DNA of 25,400 bases from a virus. The stretch lies in the IMG/VR virus record IMGVR_UViG_3300009132_000031, positions 1-25,400 of that record; one strand, written 5' to 3'. The translations under genes were made by a program, and so were the position numbers. Under the pieces are notes generated by a model. That model made no database searches, was not told where the DNA came from, and saw only the letters and a program-made list of their open reading frames with translations. Positions within the stretch are counted from its first letter, which is position 1; the number at the start of each line of letters is the position of its first letter. This document shows, piece by piece, positions 6,084 to 13,565 of this stretch.

Positions 6084-7814
6084 ATGAAACAGTTTGTACT
6101 TGACATTGAAGCCAATGGCCTTGACCCTGATACCGTGTGGTGTATTGTTGTGCAACAAATAGGACACGATGATTCCCTTACTTGGTCAGGAGATAGACTA
6201 CCTGAATTTATAACTTGGTTACAACTTCAGGACGAGTGCGAACTAATTGGTCACAATCTTATAGGATATGACATACCTGTACTGGAGAAACTATTAGCGG
6301 TAGACTTTAGCAAGTGTAAAATAACTGACACACTGGTAATGTCCCGATTAGCTAATCCATCAAGAGAGGGTGGTCATTCCTTAGATAACTGGGGTACTGT
6401 GCTTAAATGCCCCAAAGGAGATCATAATGTTTGGGATGTTTTTTCGTATGATATGTTGGAGTATTGTATACAGGATGTTAGAGTTAATACGTTGGTGTAC
6501 AAGAGATTGCTTTCTGAACTTAGAGGTTTTGAGCCTGAGAGCATTGATCTTGAGCATCAAGTACAGAGCATTGTTACTCAGCAGATTAAAAATGGTTGGC
6601 TCTTAGACCAAGGAAAGGCATATAATTTATTGGCTACATTAAAGGAGAAAAAGAATGACCTTGAAGACGAAGTATTATCAACTTTCAAACCGTTACCTAC
6701 ATTCATTAAGGAGATCACGCCTAAGATTAAGAAGGACGGTACGCTCTCTGTTGTAGGTCTAAAGTTTCTGGGTGATCAATGGGAGACAGTAGTAGCACCC
6801 TTTAGTCGTATAGATTTTCCCATCTTTAATCTAGGGTCAAGACAGCAGATAGGTAGACATCTACAATACTATGGATGGAAACCTAAGCAATTCACTGAGA
6901 CAGGACAGGCCATCGTTGACGAGGCGGTGCTAGGTACAGTGAAGGGCATACCACAGGCCGCTTTGATAGCTGAGTATCTTATGATACAAAAGCGTGTGGC
7001 TCAGGTTCAGAGTTGGTTGGAGGCTGTTAAGGAGGACGGAAGAGTACATGGATATGTCAACGCCAATGGAGCAGTGACAGGACGTATGACTCATTCAAGT
7101 CCTAACATGGGTCAAGTACCTGCGGTAGACAAGCCGTATGGTAAGCAGTGCAGGGACGTATGGACAGTACCAGAAGGTTACAAACTTGTAGGTATGGACG
7201 CAAGCGGTCTTGAGTTACGGATGCTTGCACATTACATGAACGATGAGGGCTATACAAATGAAATTCTCACAGGAGACATTCACACGGCAAATAAGTTGGC
7301 TAGCGGCCTTGAAACTAGAAACCAAGCAAAGACTTTTATATACGCTTTCCTTTATGGAGCAGGAGATTCCAAAATCGGAAGTATCGTTGGAGGAAGTGCA
7401 AAGGATGGTAAACGACTTAAGGAAAAATTCCTTGCAAATACGCCATCTCTTGGAAGACTACGAGAACGAGTTGGAGTGGCATCTGGAAGAGGCTATGTTC
7501 TTGGCTTGGATGGGCGAAGGGTCTATGTACGGTCACAACACGCGGCACTGAATACTTTGTTGCAATCCGCAGGGGCTGTTGTTATGAAGAAAGCCTTGTG
7601 TTTGTTGGATGAGTACGCAACTAAGTGGAACATTAACTATAACTTTATAGGAAACATACACGATGAAATCCAGACAGAGGTTAGAGAAGAGAAAGCAGAG
7701 GTTTTCGGAAGGCTTGCAACCAGTTGTGTCGAAGCCGCAGGACTCCACTACAAACTCAACTGCCCCCTCGCAGGGGAATTTAAAGTTGGAGATAGTTGGG
7801 CAGACACCCACTGA
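6084..7814 (+). CDS. Family A DNA polymerase with 3'-5' exonuclease (T7 gp5-like)
   Basis: A 576-aa replicative polymerase. The N-terminal proofreading domain is intact: DIE (D7, E9), HNLIGYD (D63) and YCIQD (Y127, D131). The polymerase domain has motif A MDASGLELR (D372), O-helix motif B with R412, K416, Y420 and Y424, and motif C IHDE (526-528). The residue equivalent to E. coli Pol I Phe762 is Tyr420, as in T7. It is about 130 residues shorter than T7 gp5 (704 aa) and I see no region corresponding to the thioredoxin-binding loop, so processivity probably depends on something else. It starts 2 bp after the primase-helicase stop, with GGAG upstream. Confidence 0.95.
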   Translation: MKQFVLDIEANGLDPDTVWCIVVQQIGHDDSLTWSGDRLPEFITWLQLQDECELIGHNLIGYDIPVLEKLLAVDFSKCKITDTLVMSRLANPSREGGHSLDNWGTVLKCPKGDHNVWDVFSYDMLEYCIQDVRVNTLVYKRLLSELRGFEPESIDLEHQVQSIVTQQIKNGWLLDQGKAYNLLATLKEKKNDLEDEVLSTFKPLPTFIKEITPKIKKDGTLSVVGLKFLGDQWETVVAPFSRIDFPIFNLGSRQQIGRHLQYYGWKPKQFTETGQAIVDEAVLGTVKGIPQAALIAEYLMIQKRVAQVQSWLEAVKEDGRVHGYVNANGAVTGRMTHSSPNMGQVPAVDKPYGKQCRDVWTVPEGYKLVGMDASGLELRMLAHYMNDEGYTNEILTGDIHTANKLASGLETRNQAKTFIYAFLYGAGDSKIGSIVGGSAKDGKRLKEKFLANTPSLGRLRERVGVASGRGYVLGLDGRRVYVRSQHAALNTLLQSAGAVVMKKALCLLDEYATKWNINYNFIGNIHDEIQTEVREEKAEVFGRLATSCVEAAGLHYKLNCPLAGEFKVGDSWADTH

Positions 7815-7833
7815 TCTATTACCTGCTAATCCT

Positions 7834-8397
7834 ATGGGCAATAAGATAAGAAAACCTGAAAGATATAGATTTGAAGAGGGAGAGTGGTGGTATTATTATC
7901 CAGAAAGTGGTACTAGCATTGAATCAGGAAACCATATTAAAGAAAGAGCAACTACTTTAAGACGTAAGTTAGATAAGATTAATACAGAAAAGAAAAAGCA
8001 TATGTATGTTAACGGTCAAAGGATTCCTAATACACACCCCTTGTACAAAGCAGGGAGATACAAAGGTTTTGAGGAAGCGGCCTTTAGTTCCTTGGAAAAC
8101 TACAAGGAGAGTGCGGAAGGTGAGGTATACATTATCACCAACAAAGCTTGGGACGGTTGGGTCAAGGTAGGTATGGCTGTGGACGCTGAAGATAGGTTAA
8201 AAAACTATCAAACCTCTTCCCCTTTCAGAGATTATGTGTTATACTATAGTTATAAGACTGATGATAGACGTAAGGCTGAATCCAACGCCCACTCAAGATT
8301 AGAGCAGTTGTTTGAAAGGAATAACGAGTGGTTCAAATGTACACCACATGAAGCCAAGGGGGTTTTAAGTGAACAACAACAACAAGACAACGGATAA
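7834..8397 (+). CDS. T5orf172/GIY-YIG-type nuclease domain protein
   Basis: From the ATG at 7834 this is a 187-aa protein. The C-terminal domain has the T5orf172 (GIY-YIG superfamily) signature: EVYIITN (97-103), WVKVGMA (109-115), conserved Arg121 in EDRLKNYQTSSPFRD, Glu139 in RKAES, and a final EWFKC. The first ~90 residues are charged and aromatic, possibly a DNA-binding region. The start is uncertain. No Shine-Dalgarno precedes 7834. The frame stays open upstream inside the polymerase gene, with alternatives at 7786 (TTG, AGGGGA upstream) and 7663 (ATG). It could be a homing-type endonuclease lodged beside the polymerase, or a DNA-processing nuclease of the replication module. Confidence 0.83.
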   Translation: MGNKIRKPERYRFEEGEWWYYYPESGTSIESGNHIKERATTLRRKLDKINTEKKKHMYVNGQRIPNTHPLYKAGRYKGFEEAAFSSLENYKESAEGEVYIITNKAWDGWVKVGMAVDAEDRLKNYQTSSPFRDYVLYYSYKTDDRRKAESNAHSRLEQLFERNNEWFKCTPHEAKGVLSEQQQQDNG

Positions 8398-9262
8398 CCT
8401 TGTTGCTGACATCTACGATCTAATGGTTAGTAAGGATGCTGATTCATCCGTAGACGTTGAAGCAGAGATTGATAAGTTTGGTGAAGGTGTTAAGGCTCTT
8501 ATGCGTACAGAGTTTGGACAGGAGAAGCGTAAGGATAACCGTAAGCTACGCTTGTCTAACATCGGACGCACTGATCGCTACCTTTGGAATCATGTCAATG
8601 GTACTGAGGGCGAGGACATCTTACCACACACGTATGTGAAGTTTATGTACGGTCACTTGATTGAGGAGATGTTGTTATTCCTTACTCGTATGGCAGGACA
8701 TAGTGTAACTGACGAACAGAAGGTATGTAAAGTTGAAGGTATTGTGGGTCACATGGACTGCAAGATTGATGGTGTTGTTACTGATGTCAAGTCAGCAAGC
8801 AGTTATGGGTTTAAGAAGTTCAAGGATGGATCGCTTGCCTTTGACGATCCCTTTGGTTATATTGATCAGATCAAGGCATACGCTCACTCAGAAGGAGACA
8901 GGAAGTTTGGATGGTTAGCTATGGATAAAGCTAATGGTCACTTAACCTATCTCAAGTATGACTTGGATGATGAGCAAGCACCCGTATATAAAGTTCTTTC
9001 TCAACAGGACATAACAGAGAGAGTACGCCACGTAAAAAAGCTAGTAAAGCACCCAGAGCCAGAGTTACTTTGTTACGAGCCTTTGCCCGATGGCAAGTCA
9101 GGCAACTTAAAACTCTCCGTTGGTTGCTCCTACTGTCAATTCAAAAAACATTGCTACCCAGACTTAAGAGTATTCAACTATTCCTACGCTCCTAAGTTTC
9201 TCTGTAAGGTAGTTAAGGAACCAAACGTACAGGAGATCATACTAGATGAAGAAGGTTTTTAG
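8369..9262 (+). CDS. PD-(D/E)XK exonuclease, RecB/Cas4-like
   Basis: A 297-aa nuclease, probably a DNA exonuclease for host DNA breakdown or recombination. RecB-family motifs are visible: GHLIE (95-99), GHMD with D130, D139-V-K141, and QIKAY (167-171). Four cysteines (C235, C253, C256, C262) resemble the cysteines that hold an Fe-S cluster in Cas4/AddB-type nucleases, though cluster binding is inference. The start is a GTG at 8369 with a strong AAGGGGG site; it overlaps the end of the preceding gene by 29 bases. In T7 the comparable position is filled by the unrelated gp6 exonuclease. Confidence 0.85.
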   Translation: MNNNNKTTDNLVADIYDLMVSKDADSSVDVEAEIDKFGEGVKALMRTEFGQEKRKDNRKLRLSNIGRTDRYLWNHVNGTEGEDILPHTYVKFMYGHLIEEMLLFLTRMAGHSVTDEQKVCKVEGIVGHMDCKIDGVVTDVKSASSYGFKKFKDGSLAFDDPFGYIDQIKAYAHSEGDRKFGWLAMDKANGHLTYLKYDLDDEQAPVYKVLSQQDITERVRHVKKLVKHPEPELLCYEPLPDGKSGNLKLSVGCSYCQFKKHCYPDLRVFNYSYAPKFLCKVVKEPNVQEIILDEEGF

Positions 9263-9626
9263 ATCAGGACTTGAGTCTGCTCTTTATGATCAACTTAATA
9301 AAGAGTTTAAGTATGAGCCGTACAAACTACCTTATGTTATACGTAAGAATTATCTTCCAGACTTTGTACATGAAAGCAAGAAGATATTGATTGAGGCTAA
9401 GGGTTACTTTAGAGTTGGGGACACACAGAAATACACAGCCATAAGAGATTCTATCGGAGATTGGGAGTTAGTATTTGTGTTGTCAGACCCTAACAAAAAA
9501 GTAAGGAAGGGTAGCAAGATAACTATGGGGCAGTGGTGTGATAAGGAAGGCTTTGCTCACTTCACTGTGAAGACAACTAAAGAGTTACTGAAGTATGTGA
9601 GGAATAAAAATGTCACTAACACTTGA
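9246..9626 (+). CDS. T7 endonuclease I-like Holliday junction resolvase
   Basis: A 126-aa enzyme that cleaves branched DNA during recombination and packaging. The N-terminus FRSGLE matches T7 gp3 exactly, and the metal-binding residues are present: E10, D39 (in YLPDF), E50 and K52 (in IEAKG). The following TQKYTAIRDSIGDWELVFVLSD and MGQWCDKEGF also parallel T7 gp3 segments. It is slightly shorter than T7 gp3 (149 aa). It overlaps the exonuclease gene by 17 bases, with GGAG about 9 bases before the start. Confidence 0.92.
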   Translation: MKKVFRSGLESALYDQLNKEFKYEPYKLPYVIRKNYLPDFVHESKKILIEAKGYFRVGDTQKYTAIRDSIGDWELVFVLSDPNKKVRKGSKITMGQWCDKEGFAHFTVKTTKELLKYVRNKNVTNT

Positions 9627-9780
9627 GGAATTAAAGGAAGAAGTAATCAGGGAGTATGATGTTGTTCTATTGTGTGAAGTGTTGGACATAACCCCTGAAG
9701 ATATTTTAGATGCTTTTGAAGATCGTTTAATTATTAATAGAGATAAATTTACAGAGGATGATGATTATGAGACTGAATGA
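9610..9780 (+). CDS. Small acidic protein (56 aa)
   Basis: A short gene from the ATG at 9610 to the TGA at 9778-9780, filling the gap between the resolvase and DUF3310 genes and overlapping both (by 17 and 23 bases). The product is very acidic and helical: SLTLEELKEEVIREYDVV, then a CEVLDITPEDILDAFEDRL segment. It shows a helix-turn-helix-like look around TPEDILDAF, but its charge argues against DNA binding. Similar short acidic proteins sit in replication modules of other marine podophages, as I recall. Function unknown. Confidence 0.72.
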   Translation: MSLTLEELKEEVIREYDVVLLCEVLDITPEDILDAFEDRLIINRDKFTEDDDYETE

Positions 9781-10111
9781 TGCAACACCTGCTGATTGGG
9801 ATAGAGTAGCTAGGGAACATCCTGCGATAGACCCTAATGATAGTGTAACATTAAAGCCTTATACTGATATGGCAATGGAGGAGGCTCACGATATAATCAA
9901 CAAGCCAAAGCATTACAACACTGGTAACATTGAATGTATTGAAGCCATTGAAGAGTCCATGTCCTCAGTAGCATTCAAGGGCTACCTCAAGGGCAACTGT
10001 ATGAAGTACCTGTGGCGTTATGATTACAAAGGAAGACAGGTAGAGGACTTAAATAAAGCTAAGTGGTACTTAAACAAACTAACCATTATGGTTTCCAAGG
10101 AGAATAGTTAA
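9767..10111 (+). CDS. DUF3310 family protein
   Basis: The DUF3310 pattern is clear: NKPKHYNTGNIECIEAIEES, then YLKGNCMKYLWRYDYKG and DLNKAKWYLNKL near the C-terminus. T7 gp1.7, a nucleotide kinase, is often grouped with this family, so a role in nucleotide metabolism fits, and the next gene is a ribonucleotide reductase. The start at 9767 (114 aa) places GAGG at a good distance. The in-frame ATG at 9758 would overlap that GAGG and give 117 aa. The stop overlaps the reductase start (TAATG). Confidence 0.85.
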   Translation: MRLNDATPADWDRVAREHPAIDPNDSVTLKPYTDMAMEEAHDIINKPKHYNTGNIECIEAIEESMSSVAFKGYLKGNCMKYLWRYDYKGRQVEDLNKAKWYLNKLTIMVSKENS

Positions 10112-11988
10112 TGGAACAGTATCAGTCTTTTATACATAAGTCTCGCTATGCTCGTTGGCTGTCCGATGAAAACCGTAGAGAGACTTGGGAGGAAACAGTA
10201 CAGCGATACGTAGACTTCTGGGTAGGACGTAAGCAGATAGACAAGAGGACAGCCACTAGGCTTTATGACGCTATTCATGCTATGGAAGTTATGCCCAGTA
10301 TGCGATGCTTAATGACCGCAGGTAAAGCCTTAGAGAAGGACAATGTAGCAGGGTTTAACTGTAGTTATCTGCACATAGATTCACCTCGTAGCTTTGATGA
10401 GTTGATGTATGTCCTGATGTGTGGCACTGGTGTAGGCTTTAGTGTTGAACGTAACTTCATCAACAAACTACCTGTGGTTGCTGAGTCCTTTCATCCTACC
10501 GACACAACCATAGTTGTAGCTGATAGTAAGATAGGTTGGGCATCTGCATTCCGTGAGTTGATAGCGATGTTGTACGCAGGGAAGATACCTAAGTGGGACA
10601 CAACTAAGGTACGTCCATCAGGGGCACGTTTGAAAACCTTTGGTGGACGAGCGTCAGGTGCTGAACCCCTTGAGGATTTATTCCACTTCTGCGTAGGTGT
10701 ATTCTCTAAGGCTCAAGGACGTAAGCTGACATCCATTGAGTGTCACGACATCTGCTGTAAGATAGCTGACATTGTAGTAGTCGGAGGTGTGCGTAGGTCT
10801 GCTTTGATTAGCCTATCTAACCTGTCCGACCCACGCATGGCTAAGGCTAAGTCAGGGGATTGGTGGAGACATGAAGGGCATCGTAGGTTAGCTAACAATA
10901 GCGTAGCGTACACAGAGAAGCCTGACTTTGAGTCCTACTTATCTGAGATGCAGACCATGTATGAATCCAAGGCAGGTGAGCGAGGTATCTTTAGTAGAGT
11001 TGCGGCACAGAAGATAGCCGCGAGGAATGGCCGTAGAGAGTCTGAGCAGGACTTTGGTACTAACCCTTGCAGTGAGATCATATTACGTAGCAATCAGTTC
11101 TGTAATCTATCTGAGGTGGTTGTACGTGCTGATGATACAGTGGAAAGCCTTAAGAAGAAAGTTGAAGTAGCTACGATCATCGGTACACTACAGTCTACCT
11201 TGACGGACTTCAGATACCTGAGAAACATTTGGAAAAAGAATACTGAGGAAGAGGCTTTGTTAGGTGTCAGCTTAACAGGCATCATGGACAACAAACTGTT
11301 GAACCAACAAACGGAGACCATTGCAGATGATTTGGGAATACTTAGAAGAGTTGCTGTTGACACGAATAAAAAGTGGGCTGAAAAGCTTGGCGTTAATCAC
11401 TCTACAGCTATTACTTGTGTTAAACCAAGCGGTACTGTATCTCAGCTTGTTGATTCTGCCTCTGGTATTCACCCTCGTTTCTCTCCTAACTATATCAGAA
11501 GAGTACGTTCGGACAAGAAAGACCCACTTGCAATCTTTATGGAGGCCGCAGGTTTCCCAGTAGAACAAGATATAATGTCTAAGGAATCGGTGGTATTTAG
11601 TTTCCCTGTGAAATCCCCTGAAGGTTCTGTAACTGTAAACCAAGTAGGTGCAATGGAACAGTTAAAACTTTGGAAGGTTTATCAAGATCACTGGTGTGAG
11701 CATAAGCCAAGTATCACTGTTTATTATACAGATGATGAGTTCCTTGAAGTTGCTCAGTGGATTTGGGAAAACTTTGATACCGTTAGTGGTATTAGTTTGT
11801 TGCCAGTAACTGATCATGTGTATCAGCAAGCCCCTTACGAGGACATTAGTACTGAGAAGTATGATGAGTTAGTAGCACTAATGCCAGTTGGTATTGATTG
11901 GTCAAACTTAGAATACTTTGAGAAGGAAGACAACACTACAGGTTCTCAAGAGTTAGCGTGTACTGGAGGAGCGTGTGAGATAGTGTAG
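10111..11988 (+). CDS. nrdJ: Class II (adenosylcobalamin-dependent) ribonucleotide reductase
   Basis: A 625-aa enzyme making deoxyribonucleotides for phage DNA synthesis. It resembles the monomeric Lactobacillus leichmannii type. The N-terminal RRETWEETVQRYVDFW is typical of that group. C84 (GFNCSYLH), C320 and E322 (NPCSE) and C331 (FCNLSE) match the first active-site cysteine, the radical cysteine and glutamate, and the second cysteine. The 11-residue spacing between C320 and C331 is as in the family. A C-terminal CTGGAC (C617, C622) supplies the re-reduction pair. No small-subunit or activase gene is adjacent, consistent with class II. AAGGAG precedes the ATG. It is the last gene of the + strand block. 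Confidence 0.92.
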   Translation: MEQYQSFIHKSRYARWLSDENRRETWEETVQRYVDFWVGRKQIDKRTATRLYDAIHAMEVMPSMRCLMTAGKALEKDNVAGFNCSYLHIDSPRSFDELMYVLMCGTGVGFSVERNFINKLPVVAESFHPTDTTIVVADSKIGWASAFRELIAMLYAGKIPKWDTTKVRPSGARLKTFGGRASGAEPLEDLFHFCVGVFSKAQGRKLTSIECHDICCKIADIVVVGGVRRSALISLSNLSDPRMAKAKSGDWWRHEGHRRLANNSVAYTEKPDFESYLSEMQTMYESKAGERGIFSRVAAQKIAARNGRRESEQDFGTNPCSEIILRSNQFCNLSEVVVRADDTVESLKKKVEVATIIGTLQSTLTDFRYLRNIWKKNTEEEALLGVSLTGIMDNKLLNQQTETIADDLGILRRVAVDTNKKWAEKLGVNHSTAITCVKPSGTVSQLVDSASGIHPRFSPNYIRRVRSDKKDPLAIFMEAAGFPVEQDIMSKESVVFSFPVKSPEGSVTVNQVGAMEQLKLWKVYQDHWCEHKPSITVYYTDDEFLEVAQWIWENFDTVSGISLLPVTDHVYQQAPYEDISTEKYDELVALMPVGIDWSNLEYFEKEDNTTGSQELACTGGACEIV

Positions 11989-11990
11989 AG

Positions 11991-12006
11991 TTATAACAAG
12001 TTATAA
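11991..12006. promoter_or_regulatory. 16-bp perfect palindrome, copy 4
   Basis: TTATAACAAGTTATAA has perfectly complementary TTATAAC/GTTATAA arms around AA. It lies 2 bp after the reductase stop and 4 bp before the terminator stem, at the convergent junction. Unlike the other copies it has no gene to drive on the + strand. Confidence 0.55.
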
Positions 12007-12010
12007 AACT

Positions 12011-12035
12011 AGGGGCTTTAAGTAGCCCCTTTTTT
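12011..12035. terminator. Rho-independent terminator at the convergent junction
   Basis: AGGGGCT (12011-12017) pairs with AGCCCCT (12024-12030) around a 6-base loop and is followed by TTTTT, a good terminator for the + strand operon. Read from the other strand the same stem is followed by TAGTTTT, so it may also end the structural operon less efficiently. Confidence 0.88.
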
Positions 12036-13563
12036 ATTCTTCTCTTGTTCTTGCAGACATAAGCCCCAAACCTGTCGGGTTCTCAAAGCCATGAGAAATC
12101 TTTGTGGGCTTTACAGTAGACATTTCTTCAAGTATATCTCTCGCGCTTTTTTCACCCTTTCTTTTTTCTGCCTCTGGCTTAGGTCTTTCCTTATACTCTC
12201 TACCTTGTTTTTCAATAGCTTTCTTAGCCCATTTATTACTCATTAAGTCTATGTGTATTGGGCCAGAAACTGCTAGAACATCTGTAGGTAAAGCCTTTTC
12301 TATTTGCTTTCCAACGACAGGTAGTTTCTCTAAAAAATTATGAACGTCTGACATATAAGCAGTAACACGCCCATTGGGTAATACTTTATAAATAGCGTTC
12401 ACTCCTCCCTCTACTATAGCATCACCTACAAAACTACTCTGAACCCATAAGCCATTTTTCTTTACGTCTTCTGCTGATGTGCTTAATACTTTAAAACCGC
12501 TATCTTTTTTTCCTGACGCTTTAAGCAGGTCTTTATAAAGCTTATCAGTGGTAGGTCTTTTAGGTGAATCAGCAAGAACTTTTCTTATGTGTTTATTCAC
12601 TGGGTTTTTAAAGGCCATGTCTTGTAGATGATCGCCCGATGCGCCACCACTAGGTCTTTTAAAAACTACCTGTGTAGGTCTGTTAGCTGTAATTCCCCAA
12701 GCTTTTGTGATATGGTCGTAAGCTTTCTCAGCATCTTTAGGAGATACATATTGTGTCTTACCGTTAAGTTTAGTTTTCGTGGCCTTCACACCTGATTTAA
12801 AAGACTCAACAGTAAGTGGTCTATACCCTTGTACAGTGCTAAACTTTTCAACGTCTATCAAAGAGTCAGATACATTACCTTTTCTTCCAGACTGTACGCC
12901 TAAGTGTCTATTATAGATAGCTTGGGCCATTGCTTTATCTAAATCTCTTGACGATGTTTCTTTGTTCTTTAACAAGTCTTTTATTTTCTGTTGGCTTCCT
13001 CTACTTATCCCTGTCTCAGCGTATAGTGCGCGAGAGTATGGGTTTAAAACACTATCAACCGCAGACGAAACACCCCCTGTTGCCCATTTACCTGCGCCTT
13101 TCACTCTTTCTGAAACAGGAACATTTTTCCCATAGTAGTTATCTATGTAGTTGCTAGTACCTGAAGCCCAAGCCCCTTTGTTTTTCTTTGCCGCACTTGA
13201 AAGTAATGAACCGCCTGTACCTACTGTGAAAATATTAACTATGTTCTTTACTTCTTGCCATTCTTTTGGATTCTCCCTAGCCCACTTAGCTACTGCTTTC
13301 CCTGTATCGCTATTGACTACTCCTGTGGTTTTTTCGTTTACAAAGTCTTTAACAAAATTAGGAACAGCCCACCCAACAGTAGCACTCAGTACCTCACCAA
13401 CAGCATCACCTACAGCACCTGCGCCTTCACCAACAATGGTTGTCGCAATATGCATAGGGTCTCGTTGTTCAAGACCTATAAAATCTTTTTGTGGTTTGGC
13501 TGACTCTAAAATATTAGAGTATCTTTTCTCTAACGAACTTAGCATACCTTTTTGTTCAGCCAT
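12034..13563 (-). CDS. Putative internal virion/ejection protein (509 aa)
   Basis: The last gene of the structural operon. The N-terminal third contains Gly/Ala/Val-rich stretches (GEGAGAVGDAVGEVLSATVG), of the kind found in membrane-active ejection proteins. The rest is Lys-rich and helical. A C-terminal region with KVLPNGRVTAYMSDVHNFLE and GPIHIDLM looks like a separate folded domain that I cannot assign. The C-terminal tail is charged. It starts 2 bp after the stop of the 957-aa gene, with AAGGA upstream. The ejection assignment rests on composition and operon position, in the place where podophages carry inner core proteins. Confidence 0.8.
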   Translation of the reverse strand: MAEQKGMLSSLEKRYSNILESAKPQKDFIGLEQRDPMHIATTIVGEGAGAVGDAVGEVLSATVGWAVPNFVKDFVNEKTTGVVNSDTGKAVAKWARENPKEWQEVKNIVNIFTVGTGGSLLSSAAKKNKGAWASGTSNYIDNYYGKNVPVSERVKGAGKWATGGVSSAVDSVLNPYSRALYAETGISRGSQQKIKDLLKNKETSSRDLDKAMAQAIYNRHLGVQSGRKGNVSDSLIDVEKFSTVQGYRPLTVESFKSGVKATKTKLNGKTQYVSPKDAEKAYDHITKAWGITANRPTQVVFKRPSGGASGDHLQDMAFKNPVNKHIRKVLADSPKRPTTDKLYKDLLKASGKKDSGFKVLSTSAEDVKKNGLWVQSSFVGDAIVEGGVNAIYKVLPNGRVTAYMSDVHNFLEKLPVVGKQIEKALPTDVLAVSGPIHIDLMSNKWAKKAIEKQGREYKERPKPEAEKRKGEKSARDILEEMSTVKPTKISHGFENPTGLGLMSARTREE

Positions 13564-13565
13564 TT

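Noticed and set aside
6208-6224. TTATAACTTGGTTACAA inside the polymerase gene, like the 16-bp palindrome
   Set aside because: The central spacer is three bases instead of two and it lies in conserved-looking coding sequence, so it is probably chance.
7243-7551. Open frame of 102 codons inside the polymerase gene
   Set aside because: Overlaps polymerase motifs A and B in another frame; shadow of conserved coding sequence.
8239-8255. TTATACTATAGTTATAA partial palindrome
   Set aside because: Half-sites differ from the family and it lies inside the nuclease domain codons for Leu-Tyr-Tyr-Ser-Tyr-Lys; AT-rich coincidence.
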